From positions 985 through 59,529 of the forward strand of contig NZ_RCZG01000021.1 in the NCBI RefSeq assembly GCF_006439015.1: 58,545 nucleotides of DNA. Reading direction: 5' to 3'. Position 1 is the stretch's first letter, and the number at the start of each line of letters is the position of its first letter. Under the pieces are notes generated by a model. That model did no database searches and was not told the origin of the DNA. It saw only the letters and a program-made list of their open reading frames with translations. Positions 51,086-58,545 of this stretch are shown here, piece after piece. This DNA is from Mycolicibacterium hodleri (GTDB lineage: Bacteria; Actinomycetota; Actinomycetes; Mycobacteriales; Mycobacteriaceae). The translations under genes were made by a program, and so were the position numbers.

Positions 51086-52715
51086 GGTCGACCAGTCGTG
51101 TCGGCGGCAGCGTCACCCGGAAGCAGGCACCTCCGGACGGCGCATCAGCGACGTCGACCATGCCCCCGAGTTGCGCGCTGACCAGGCGGACGAGCGCCAG
51201 GCCGATTCCCCGTCCGCCGGGAACCTCGGGCTTCGACGTGACGCCGCGGGCAAAGATTGCCTCCCGAAGGTGTTCGGGTACACCGGGTCCCGAATCGGTG
51301 ACCGAGATGGTCATGCCCGCCAAATCGTCGAGGTGAATGGTGACGTGAGCCTCGCGCGAGCCCTCGGACACGTCGACGGCATTGTCGATGAGGTTGCCGA
51401 GCAACGTGATCACATCGGTCGCGAGCGCCGGATCGAGGGCCGACAGGCGGGAGTCGGGCGCGATCGTCAACGCGACGCCGCTCTCGGCGGCCAGCGTCGT
51501 CTTGGCGATCAGCAGCGCGGCCACGGCTGGATCGGAGATGTGTTGTGTCACTGCGTCACTGATCTCCGCGCGTCTGCGGGTCAACGCCCCGACGAAGTCG
51601 TGCACCGAATCGAATTCGCCGAGCTGCACCAACCCGGAAATGGTGTGCAATTGGTTGGCGAACTCGTGGGTCTGCGCCCGGAGGGTGTCCGTCACGCTCT
51701 TGTGCGAGGACAACTGTCCCTGCATGGACGCCAGTTCGGTGCTGTCGCGCATGGTGGTGACGGAACCGATGCGCTGACCCTGGCTGGTCGCCGACCGGCG
51801 GTTGAGGGCCAGCACCCGGGTGCCCGTGACGATGACGACATCGGACTGGGCGGCCCGCCCGTCCTCGCCGGACAACAGGAACTCCGTGACCGCCGGGTCG
51901 AGGCCGACTTCCGCGACCCGCCGACCCACTGCGGTCGGCGTCACGTCCAACAACGCCTGCGCACTGTCGTTCAGCACCGTAATGACGCCGTCGTTGTTCA
52001 CGGCGACCACTCCCTCACGGATGCTGTGCAGCAACGCTTCCCGATGATCGGCGAGGCTGGCGATCTCGGCGATCTCCAGACCCCGGGTCTGTCGTTTGAT
52101 GCGGCGCGACAGCAACCACGATGCCAGCATCCCCAGCGCGGCGCCGAGTCCCAGGTACAGGAGTAGGCGTTCACCCGCGCCACTGAGTAACTGCCACACC
52201 GACGGGTACCGTTCCGACACCGACACGATGGCGAGCACCACCCCGTTGACGTCGTTGATCGGCACCTGGCCCGCCAGGCTGTGGACGCCGTCGACGTCGA
52301 GATCGCCGAACCACGCTCGGCCCTCTTTGGCCCCGCTGTCCTTCAAATCCAGGATCTGCCCGATCCGCGACGGGTCCGAGGACACCCTGACGAGGCCGCT
52401 CGGATCGGCGAGGTCGGCCACTCCCGCGCCCGAGAGTGCGACGGCGCGATCCACGTCGGGAGCCAGGATCTGGGCTGCGAAGGGATCGGCGAAACGCTCA
52501 CGGACGATCGGGGTCGACGCCAGGTTCTCCGCGACGGCGATCATCCGTTGCCCGCGTACATCCCGGAATTCCTTGGTGGACTGGTTTACCGATACGGCGG
52601 CGACGGCGACGAGTACGACGGCGACCACGACCAACTGGAAAGCCAGGAACTGTCCGGCCAGGCTTCTCCTGCTCCACGGTGACCGCAATGACCACAACTT
52701 CCTTTGCGTCCTCAA
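51078..52715 (-). CDS. citA: CitA/DcuS-type sensor histidine kinase
   Basis: A 545-residue membrane sensor for carboxylates. A helix (FQLVVVAVVLVAVAAVSV) leads to an extracytoplasmic PAS-like (PDC) domain at about 40-175. A second helix (LLLYLGLGAALGMLASWLL), a cytoplasmic PAS domain (about 215-330) and the kinase core follow. The phosphoacceptor is His350 in QTHEFANQLHTISGLVQLG. The ATP site has NLIDNAVDVS, DSGPGVPEH and GGRGIGLALVRL. The start is TTG at 52715. It is paired with the response regulator downstream. Confidence 0.92.
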   Translation of the reverse strand: MRTQRKLWSLRSPWSRRSLAGQFLAFQLVVVAVVLVAVAAVSVNQSTKEFRDVRGQRMIAVAENLASTPIVRERFADPFAAQILAPDVDRAVALSGAGVADLADPSGLVRVSSDPSRIGQILDLKDSGAKEGRAWFGDLDVDGVHSLAGQVPINDVNGVVLAIVSVSERYPSVWQLLSGAGERLLLYLGLGAALGMLASWLLSRRIKRQTRGLEIAEIASLADHREALLHSIREGVVAVNNDGVITVLNDSAQALLDVTPTAVGRRVAEVGLDPAVTEFLLSGEDGRAAQSDVVIVTGTRVLALNRRSATSQGQRIGSVTTMRDSTELASMQGQLSSHKSVTDTLRAQTHEFANQLHTISGLVQLGEFDSVHDFVGALTRRRAEISDAVTQHISDPAVAALLIAKTTLAAESGVALTIAPDSRLSALDPALATDVITLLGNLIDNAVDVSEGSREAHVTIHLDDLAGMTISVTDSGPGVPEHLREAIFARGVTSKPEVPGGRGIGLALVRLVSAQLGGMVDVADAPSGGACFRVTLPPTRLVDHA

Positions 52716-52716
52716 G

Positions 52717-52732
52717 AGTGACCCGAGTCACT
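52717..52732. promoter_or_regulatory. Palindromic operator between citA and tctC
   Basis: AGTGAC-CCGA-GTCACT, a perfect 6-bp inverted repeat, lies one base outside the citA start and 37 bp before the tctC start chosen here. Its position between the divergent sensor and transporter genes makes it a candidate binding site for the response regulator or another repressor controlling both directions. Confidence 0.5.
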
Positions 52733-52769
52733 TCGGGGTTCAGTATTGCTGAGCATCACAGTCAAGCGA

Positions 52770-53783
52770 ATGGCGACGACCCAAATGACAACACGACCAA
52801 TGAGAACGATCCGCACCCTGGCGTTCCTCATCACTCTCGCAATTGCCGCGGCCTTCGCCTCGGGCTGTGGGGTGACGCGCGGCAGCGACGAGCCCGGGCT
52901 GCACCGGCTGCGGATGATGGTCCCGAACAGCCCCGGTGGTGGTTACGACCTGACCGCCCGCACCGCGATCAAGATCATGGAGGACAGCGACATCACCGGT
53001 CGCGTCGAGGTCTTCAACGTCATCGGCGCCGGTGGCACGGTGGCGATGGCCCGGCTGATGAACGAGAAGGGCAACGGCGACCTCATGATGATGATGGGGC
53101 TCGGCGTGGTCGGCGCGGTGTACACCAACGGGTCGTCGGCGCTCGCGACGAACGCGACCGCGCTGGCCAAGATCGTGGAGGAGCAGGAGGGCATCCTCGT
53201 GCCCGCCGATTCACCGTTCAAGACCCTCGCCGACTTCATCGCCGCGTGGAAGGCCGATCCCTCCAAGGTCACCGTCGGCGGCGGTTCCTCCCCTGGCGGT
53301 CCCGACCACCTGTTCCCGATGGAGACGGCGCGTGCCGCGGGCGTCGATCCAACGAAGGTCAACTACATCTCCTACGACGGCGGCGGCGATCTGTTGACCG
53401 CGCTGCTCGGCAAGAAGATCGCCGCTGGCACCTCAGGCCTCGGCGAATACGTCGACCAGATCGAAGCCGGCCAGGTCAGAGTCCTGGCAGTCTCAGGCGA
53501 CGAGCGTGTCGAGGGAGTCGACGCGCCGACGCTGAAGGAGGCCGGCGTCGATCTCACCTTCACCAACTGGCGCGGCGTCCTTGCCCCGCCTGGCATCTCG
53601 GATGACTCCAAAAAGGCTCTGGTCAAGGCTCTCGAAGAGCTCCATGCCACCGACGCGTGGAAGGAGGCGCTGGTGAAGAACGGCTGGACCGACGCGTTCA
53701 TGACCGGAGCGCCGTTCGAACAGTTTCTCAACGACCAAGACAAGCGCGTCTCGACGACGCTGACCGAACTGGGGCTCCTGTGA
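52770..53783 (+). CDS. tctC: Tricarboxylate-binding lipoprotein TctC
   Basis: Extracytoplasmic binding protein of a tripartite tricarboxylate transporter, 337 residues. The signal helix ends in the lipobox FASGC. The TctC/Bug family features are MMVPNSPGGGYDLTAR near residue 48, a Gly-rich ligand loop NVIGAGGTVAMARL, GGGSSPGGPDHLF and YDGGGDLLTALLGKKI. The start is uncertain, since ATGs at 52770, 52785 and 52800 all fit; none has a strong ribosome binding site. Citrate is the likely ligand because CitAB-like regulators lie next to it. Confidence 0.92.
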   Translation: MATTQMTTRPMRTIRTLAFLITLAIAAAFASGCGVTRGSDEPGLHRLRMMVPNSPGGGYDLTARTAIKIMEDSDITGRVEVFNVIGAGGTVAMARLMNEKGNGDLMMMMGLGVVGAVYTNGSSALATNATALAKIVEEQEGILVPADSPFKTLADFIAAWKADPSKVTVGGGSSPGGPDHLFPMETARAAGVDPTKVNYISYDGGGDLLTALLGKKIAAGTSGLGEYVDQIEAGQVRVLAVSGDERVEGVDAPTLKEAGVDLTFTNWRGVLAPPGISDDSKKALVKALEELHATDAWKEALVKNGWTDAFMTGAPFEQFLNDQDKRVSTTLTELGLL

Positions 53784-54295
53784 CCGAACCGATCGAGAAG
53801 CCGCAAGAACGCTCGGTGGACCGCGCTCAGTACCTGGTGTGTGTGGTGCTCGTCGCGGTCGGCGCCTTCGTCGTCTACGACGCGCTCACTCTGCCCGCTG
53901 GGTTCGCGAAGGTGGATCCCGTTGGGCCCAAGCTCTTCCCGATGGTGATCGGCATCGGTCTGCTGGTGATGGCGGCCGTCCTGGCCGTTGCGATCCCGCG
54001 GGGATCGAAGGGTGAGGCCGACGCGGGGGAGGACATCGATCCGGACCTGCCCAGTGACTGGCGCACCGTCGGGCTGCTGGTCGCGATCTTCGTCGCCACG
54101 ATCCTGTTGGTGAACCCGCTCGGTTGGGCGGTCACCGGCGCCCTGATGTTCGCATCCTGCGCAACGGTTCTCGGCAGCAACCACTACGTCCGCAACATCG
54201 TGATCGGCGTCATTCTGAGCGTCTCGAGTTTCTATGCGTTCTATTCGGGGCTCGGAATTCCGCTGCCCGCAGGCATTTTGGATGGGATCCTCTGA
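53780..54295 (+). CDS. tctB: Tripartite tricarboxylate transporter small subunit TctB
   Basis: Small membrane subunit of 171 residues with four helices (YLVCVVLVAVGAFVVYDAL, LFPMVIGIGLLVMAAVLAV, TVGLLVAIFVATILLV, and IVIGVILSVSSFYAFY). The GPKLFPMVIG motif is typical of TctB. The GTG overlaps the tctC stop by 4 nt, and the stop overlaps the tctA ATG by one base. Works with TctA in sodium- or proton-driven uptake. Confidence 0.92.
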   Translation: MTEPIEKPQERSVDRAQYLVCVVLVAVGAFVVYDALTLPAGFAKVDPVGPKLFPMVIGIGLLVMAAVLAVAIPRGSKGEADAGEDIDPDLPSDWRTVGLLVAIFVATILLVNPLGWAVTGALMFASCATVLGSNHYVRNIVIGVILSVSSFYAFYSGLGIPLPAGILDGIL

Positions 54296-55839
54296 TGTTG
54301 GACAATATGGGCTGGCTGCTCCAGGGCTTCGAGCAGGCCGCGACGCCGATGAACCTCCTGTACGCCGTGATCGGCGTATTGCTCGGGACGGCGGTGGGTG
54401 TTCTGCCCGGCATCGGACCCGCGATGACGGTGGCCCTGCTGCTGCCGATCACCTACAACGTCAGCCCCAGTGCGGCGTTCATCATGTTCGCGGGCATCTT
54501 CTACGGCGGCATGTACGGCGGATCGACGACGTCGATCCTCCTGAATACTCCAGGAGAGTCGTCCTCGGTGATCACCGCGATCGAGGGCAACAAGATGGCC
54601 AAGGCAGGTAGAGCCGCGCAGGCGCTCGCGACGGCGGCCATCGGGTCGTTCGTCGCCGGCACCATCGGGACGTTGCTTCTGGCTCTCTTCGCCCCGGCCA
54701 TCTCGCGATTCGCCGTCACCCTCGGCGCGCCGTCCTACCTGGCGATCATGTTGTTCGCCTTGGTCGCGGTGACGGCGGTGCTCGGTTCGTCGAAGCTGCG
54801 CGGCTGCATCTCGCTGTTGCTGGGACTCGCGATCGGACTGGTCGGCATCGACTCCCTCACCGGCCAGGCGAGGGCCACCTTCGGCCTACCGCTGCTGTCC
54901 GACGGCATCGACATCGTCGTGATCGCGGTCGCGATCTTCGCGCTCGGCGAGGCACTGTGGGTCGCTGCTCACCTGCGACAGAAGCCGGCGGAGGTGATCC
55001 CCGTCGGCAGGCCATGGATGGGCAAGAGCGACTGGCAGAGATCGTGGAAGCCCTGGCTTCGCGGCACGGCCTACGGCTTTCCGTTCGGCGCGCTGCCCGC
55101 GGGCGGCGCCGAGCTCCCCACGTTCCTGTCCTACATCACCGAGAAGAAGCTCTCGAAGCACCCGGAGGAGTTCGGCAAGGGTGCCATCGAGGGGGTCGCC
55201 GGTCCGGAGGCGGCCAACAACGCCTCGGCGGCAGGCACGCTGGTGCCGATGTTGTCCCTCGGTCTTCCGACGAACGCGACGGCCGCGGTCATGCTGACCG
55301 CATTCGTGTCGTACGGAATCCAGCCGGGCCCAACGCTGTTCGCCAAGGAGCCACTGCTGATCTGGACGCTCATCGCGAGCCTCTTCATCGGAAACTTCCT
55401 CCTGCTGGTACTCAACCTTCCTCTGGCACCGCTGTGGGCGAAGCTGTTGCGCACGCCGCGGCCGTACCTCTATGCCGGCATTCTCTTCTTCGCGACTCTC
55501 GGCGCATTCGCCGTCAACATCCAGCCACTGGACCTCGCGCTGCTGCTGATCTTCGGTCTGCTCGGGTTGATGATGCGGCGGTTCGGGTTACCGGTGCTTC
55601 CGTTGATCATCGGCGTCATCCTCGGGCCGCGCATCGAGCGTCAGCTGCGGCAGAGCCTCCAGCTCGGAGGCGGGGACTGGGGAAGCCTGTTCAACGAACC
55701 CGTCGCCATCGTCGTGTACGTCTGCATGGCGCTGCTCCTGCTGGCCCCGCTGGTGCTGAGGCTGATGCACCGAAGCGAGGAGACCCTCCTAATCGTCGAG
55801 GACGACAAGGACCAAAGAGAGAAGGCGCAGGCTCAGTGA
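54295..55839 (+). CDS. tctA: Tripartite tricarboxylate transporter large subunit TctA
   Basis: Large membrane subunit of 514 residues with about 11 helices. Family signatures are VGVLPGIGPAMTVALLLP near residue 36, YGGMYGGSTTSILLNTPGE near residue 70, EGVAGPEAANNASAAGTLVP near residue 300, and LGLPTNATAAVMLTAF near residue 322. These Gly/Asn-rich hairpins form the substrate path. The cytoplasmic C-terminus ends in charged residues and overlaps the universal stress protein gene by 4 nt (GTGA). Confidence 0.95.
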   Translation: MLDNMGWLLQGFEQAATPMNLLYAVIGVLLGTAVGVLPGIGPAMTVALLLPITYNVSPSAAFIMFAGIFYGGMYGGSTTSILLNTPGESSSVITAIEGNKMAKAGRAAQALATAAIGSFVAGTIGTLLLALFAPAISRFAVTLGAPSYLAIMLFALVAVTAVLGSSKLRGCISLLLGLAIGLVGIDSLTGQARATFGLPLLSDGIDIVVIAVAIFALGEALWVAAHLRQKPAEVIPVGRPWMGKSDWQRSWKPWLRGTAYGFPFGALPAGGAELPTFLSYITEKKLSKHPEEFGKGAIEGVAGPEAANNASAAGTLVPMLSLGLPTNATAAVMLTAFVSYGIQPGPTLFAKEPLLIWTLIASLFIGNFLLLVLNLPLAPLWAKLLRTPRPYLYAGILFFATLGAFAVNIQPLDLALLLIFGLLGLMMRRFGLPVLPLIIGVILGPRIERQLRQSLQLGGGDWGSLFNEPVAIVVYVCMALLLLAPLVLRLMHRSEETLLIVEDDKDQREKAQAQ

Positions 55840-56225
55840 TCGTCATCGGATACACGGCGGATGAGTACGGCCAGGCCGCTCTCGCGCATGCCATGACCGA
55901 GGCGTCGCTCCGGGGTACGGGACTGCTGGTGGTCAATTCGACGAAGGGTGATGCGTACGTCGACCCGGCCTTCGCGGGTGCGCCCGAGGTGCACGACGTC
56001 GAGGAGCGGCTCAAGAACAGCGGGCTTGCGTACGAACTGACCCAGCCCGTCGGGATCGATCCCGTCGACGCACTGTTGACGGTCATGGACCGCCCCGACG
56101 CCGAGCTGTTGGTGATCGGGATCCGGCACCGCAATCCCGTCGGCAAGCTGCTGCTGGGAAGTGTCTCCCAACAGCTACTGCTCGAATGCCAGAAGCCGGT
56201 GCTGGCGGTCAAACCCGAGGTCTAG
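55836..56225 (+). CDS. Universal stress protein (UspA family)
   Basis: A 129-residue single-domain Usp. It begins VIVIGYTADEYGQAALAHA. The nucleotide motif G-x2-G-x9-G-S/T is in RNPVGKLLLGSVSQQLLLE, followed by PVLAVKP, so ATP binding is likely. The GTG overlaps the tctA stop, making it the fourth gene of the transporter operon. It could sense energy state and modulate uptake, as Usp domains do for some transporters, but this is inference. Confidence 0.88.
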   Translation: MIVIGYTADEYGQAALAHAMTEASLRGTGLLVVNSTKGDAYVDPAFAGAPEVHDVEERLKNSGLAYELTQPVGIDPVDALLTVMDRPDAELLVIGIRHRNPVGKLLLGSVSQQLLLECQKPVLAVKPEV

Positions 56226-56289
56226 AACCCTTATCTGCGCAGTCGTAAATTCTTGGTTTGAGTCAGGTGCCTCAGGGTATTCCCGCCGG

Positions 56290-57063
56290 ATGGTTGACAC
56301 GCGTGCCAAAGCCGCCAACGTTCAAGACAACGACTGGTTCGAGCGGGTTGCGCGTGGCGGTTATGCGGCGAGCGGTCTCCTGCATCTGCTCATCGCCTTC
56401 ATCGTGGCGCAGTTGGCGCTCGGTACCGGCGGTAGCGCGGATCAGTCTGGAGCACTGGCCACCCTGGCTGCCCAACCGTTTGGGGCGGTCATGCTCTGGG
56501 TGGCGGCCGTCGTCCTCGCGGCGCTCGGCGTCTGGCAGCTCGTCGAGACGTTCATCGAGCGCGACATGAAGGATCGCCTCAAGGCGGGCGCAGTCGGCGT
56601 GGTGTACCTCTCGTTGGCGTTCTCCGCCGCCAAGTTCGCCATGGGCAGTGGCGAGTCGAGCGGCAAGCAGAACGCCGGGCTGAGTGCGCAGATGATGCAA
56701 TCGGGTTGGGGCAAGGCCGTTTTGATCGTCGTCGCCTTGGTGCTGATCGCGGTCGGCGGTTACCACGTGTACAAGGGTGTCACCAAGGGCTTCCAGGACG
56801 AGCTCGAGATTGCGGGCGGTTCGGCGATCACCTGGATCGGAATCGTCGGCTACGTCGCCAAGGGACTGGTCCTGATCGGCGTGGGGCTGCTGGTGATCGT
56901 CGCCACCCTGACGTCCGATCCATCGAAGGCCACCGGTGTCGACGGTGCGGTGAAGACCTTGGGTGCAGCCCCCTTCGGCAAGTTCCTGCTTCTGCTCGCC
57001 GCGGTGGGAATCGCCGCATACGGAGGCTACGGATTCATCCGCGCTCGCTACGCCAAGATGTGA
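56290..57063 (+). CDS. DUF1206 membrane protein
   Basis: A 257-residue membrane protein with six helices arranged as three similar two-helix repeats. Each repeat begins with an aromatic/Gly stretch (VARGGYAASGLLHLLIAFIV, KAGAVGVVYLSLAFSAAKFA, and YVAKGLVLIGVGLLVIVATL). Conserved GGYHVYKG and GGYGFIRARY end the repeats. This is DUF1206, of unknown function, common in actinobacteria. The ATG at 56290 is used. Decayed nitrite reductase DNA begins on the base after its stop. Confidence 0.88.
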   Translation: MVDTRAKAANVQDNDWFERVARGGYAASGLLHLLIAFIVAQLALGTGGSADQSGALATLAAQPFGAVMLWVAAVVLAALGVWQLVETFIERDMKDRLKAGAVGVVYLSLAFSAAKFAMGSGESSGKQNAGLSAQMMQSGWGKAVLIVVALVLIAVGGYHVYKGVTKGFQDELEIAGGSAITWIGIVGYVAKGLVLIGVGLLVIVATLTSDPSKATGVDGAVKTLGAAPFGKFLLLLAAVGIAAYGGYGFIRARYAKM

Positions 57064-57202
57064 CGTGCGGAAATACCGCGCCGATCGCCCTCAGGGTGCC
57101 GTCGCGCATTCAGTAGATGGCGATCTGCTCGCCGTCGTCGGCGTACGTGCGTCCGTAGTCGAATGGGATGTCGTCGGCGCGGCCGATCGTGATCTCGGTC
57201 AT
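57064..57202 (-). pseudogene. nirD: nirD remnant (nitrite reductase small subunit)
   Basis: The frame from ATG 57202 reads MTEITIGRADDIPFDYGRTY and continues to IAIY, then a TGA (57112-57110). The sequence after the stop stays in register (MRDGTLRAIGAVFPH) but Phe replaces the expected Rieske Cys (VCPH), and the similarity ends at 57064, where the DUF1206 gene stops. The ATGA overlap with nirB is preserved. It is a truncated, inactivated small subunit. Identification is from memory of NirD sequences. Confidence 0.7.
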
Positions 57203-58070
57203 CGGACCGGAACCTGAGGGAGTGGCGGCAACGGCAGCGACGGGCGGAACTGCCCCTCACTCGTCGGCTTCTTGCCGTCCAGCCACGGATCACGATATGC
57301 CTCAACGGACTTCGCCATATTGGCATCCAGCTGCGCGGCCACGCCCTCGGCGTCGTCGACCACCACGGCGCGGATGTGCTGGATTCCGAACCGTGGCACC
57401 CACGCGTAGGTGCGCTCGGGCCAGTTGGCGCTCTCCCGGTACTGAAGGAGGCGTCCGGTCAGCGTCATGACTTCTGCCGCGACCACGCCCAGGTCATTGC
57501 ACAGTGCCTCAGCGCAGTTGCGGGGACACCCCGTGACGGCGAGCTTTCATCTTCGCCGGGCTCGCCAAGCCCTGGTAACGCTCCTCGAGGGCGATGCCCA
57601 ACGCCGTCGAGTCGCCGACACCGAAGCGGCAGAAGTCACTCCCGACACAGGTCTTCACGGTGCGGAGGCTCTTGCCGTAGGCATAATCCGAGGGCATGTC
57701 CGGATCGGCCCACGCCCCGGGGAGGTCTTCCTTCCGGGTGCCCAACAGGTCGATGCGTTGGCCGCCGGTCAGCTCCATCATCGGGACGTCGTACTTGTCG
57801 GTGACCTCGGCGATCTTGCGCAGCTGGTGTGAGTCGGTCACGCCAGCCTTCATCTGCGGCACCACCGAGAACGTGCCGTCACCGGGATGTTGGCGTGTAC
57901 CCGGTCGTTGATGAAGCGGGCGTCTCGCTCGTCGACGAACTCGTCGGCCCACATCATCTCCAGCAGCGACGCCAGCGCCATCTTCGACGAATCGGGGAAC
58001 GTGTGTCACGCTGCCAGGGTGTCGTTGGGCTGCAGGATCAGGGTGGCCTGCTCACCGCCCTCGCGCTACC
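57199..58070 (-). pseudogene. nirB: nirB remnant (siroheme nitrite reductase large subunit)
   Basis: Fragments in several frames join into a NirB-like protein: LLEMMWADEFVDERDARF and INDRVHANI (57885-57995), a frameshift near 57883, then DGTFSVVPQMKAGV, TGGQRIDLLG and VKTCVGSDFCRFGVGDSTAL. One extra A near 57549 shifts the frame again; in the new frame GCPRNCAEAL follows. Together C-x5-C and C-x3-C are the siroheme/[4Fe-4S] ligands. About 30 residues are then missing between GVVAAE and VMTLTGR, and the reading ends at PLPQVPVR. The 5' part of the gene (FAD, NADH and BFD domains) is absent. It cannot encode an active enzyme. Confidence 0.8.
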
Positions 58071-58113
58071 AGAAATGGCGGCAGCGTGCACGAACCATCC
58101 ACAGGCGCATGAG

Positions 58114-58122
58114 TTGTCCACA
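58114..58122 (+). promoter_or_regulatory. DnaA-box match upstream of the DUF222 gene
   Basis: TTGTCCACA matches the mycobacterial DnaA box consensus exactly. A second, weaker TCCACA lies 16 bp upstream (58098-58103). Whether DnaA binds here is unknown; one box can also occur by chance. Confidence 0.35.
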
Positions 58123-58187
58123 GCGCGTAAGGCGTTGTGCAACTTCAGTTTCGACGATTCACATCGGCGGGTTTTCTTGTCGGTGGG

Positions 58188-58203
58188 TCGAACTAGTGTT
58201 CGG
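58188..58203. promoter_or_regulatory. LexA (SOS) box
   Basis: TCGAAC-TAGT-GTTCGG differs by one base from the mycobacterial LexA consensus TCGAACN4GTTCGA. It ends two bases before the ATG of the DUF222 gene, so LexA would cover the start region. SOS boxes before 13E12-family genes are known from M. tuberculosis. Confidence 0.75.
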
Positions 58204-58205
58204 GT

Positions 58206-58545
58206 ATGAGTTCGGATCGGGTCACCGCCGCGGTCGCCGCGTATGTGGCGGCCGCGGCGGAGTTGGCCGAGCTGGACTGCGGGGCGTTCACCCACTCCGA
58301 ACTGTTGGAGCTGCTGGGTGCGTTGGAGGCGGTGGCGTGGCGGCTGCCGGCCCTGGAGCATCGGATCATCGCCCGCCTGCAACGGGAGGCCTCCGCGGTG
58401 CAGTTGGGTGCCAAGTCGTTGAAGGCGGTGCTGACCGAGCGGCTACGGATCTCGGGTAAGGACGCCGCCCGCCGCCTCGCCGAAGCGAAGGAGCTCGGTC
58501 CCCGCCAGTCGTTCAGTGGGGAGCCGTTGGCGCCGCTGCTCGCCG
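58206..58545 (+). CDS. DUF222 / 13E12 repeat family protein, partial
   Basis: First 113 residues of a protein that runs off the right edge. The N-terminal DUF222 domain is recognised from VTAAVAAYVAAAAELAELD, then LLELLGALEAVAWRLPALEH and LTERLRISGKDAARRLAEAK. Full-length members usually end in an HNH nuclease domain, which would lie outside the window. These REP13E12-type genes are repeated and behave like mobile or recombination-prone elements in mycobacteria. A LexA box at the start predicts DNA-damage induction. The gene adjoins the broken end of nirB, suggesting that it took part in a rearrangement. Confidence 0.85.
   Translation, partial: MSSDRVTAAVAAYVAAAAELAELDCGAFTHSELLELLGALEAVAWRLPALEHRIIARLQREASAVQLGAKSLKAVLTERLRISGKDAARRLAEAKELGPRQSFSGEPLAPLLA

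Noticed and set aside
1..58545. CRISPR array, rRNA or tRNA genes
   Set aside because: I saw no regularly spaced repeats with unique spacers and no cloverleaf or rRNA-like sequence; all repeats found are tandem or dispersed short units.

Overview
The window is chromosomal DNA of a mycobacterium, most likely an environmental or fast-growing one. The evidence is the high G+C content, the GTG/TTG starts, the 4-nt stop/start overlaps, mycobacterium-specific genes (pimB', mptA, lppM, pknL, wag31, the QcrCAB-CtaE oxidase branch) and a gene order that follows M. tuberculosis Rv2196 to Rv2144c almost gene for gene. Rv numbers are from memory; no search was run.

Layout. (1) 1-3230, minus strand: ctaE-qcrC-qcrA-qcrB (qcrB partial), the cytochrome bcc-aa3 supercomplex genes. 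(2) 3299-9792: trpD, a DEDDh exonuclease/UvrC-like protein, a small Cys-rich protein, an NlpC/P60 hydrolase, a metallopeptidase and pimB'. (3) 9804-25911: envelope lipid and lipoglycan genes (fadD15, an acyltransferase, a GT87 mannosyltransferase, mptA, idsA2, lppM), aroG, the kinase pknL with its divergent DNA-binding partner, two SRPBCC proteins and an ArsA-like ATPase. (4) 25928-45569: the division and cell-wall (dcw) cluster: terminator, structured leader, MraZ operator, mraZ-rsmH-ftsL-pbpB-murE-murF-mraY-[murD absent]-ftsW-murG-murC-ftsQ-ftsZ-pgeF-yggS-sepF-yggT-wag31. (5) 45582-50340: accessory enzymes, including a lipoprotein of the beta-lactamase fold that has lost its catalytic residues. 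(6) 50420-56225: a CitAB-type two-component system divergent from tctCBA and a universal stress protein gene, a tricarboxylate uptake locus. (7) 56290-58545: a DUF1206 membrane protein, decayed nirB and nirD, and the start of a DUF222/13E12-type gene behind a LexA box.

Main observations. The murD gene expected between mraY and ftsW is missing and replaced by 171 bp without a recognisable remnant. A repeat of about 36 bp is present at three separate sites: three units in frame inside fadD15, one in frame at the N-terminus of murG, and two between aroG and pknL. The MetF-like gene (Rv2172c) that I expect between idsA2 and lppM is also missing, and a short tandem repeat lies at that junction. 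Decayed nirBD next to a LexA-controlled 13E12-type gene marks a junction of genome rearrangement. None of these is a wholly new system, but the missing murD and the protein-inserting repeat deserve follow-up.
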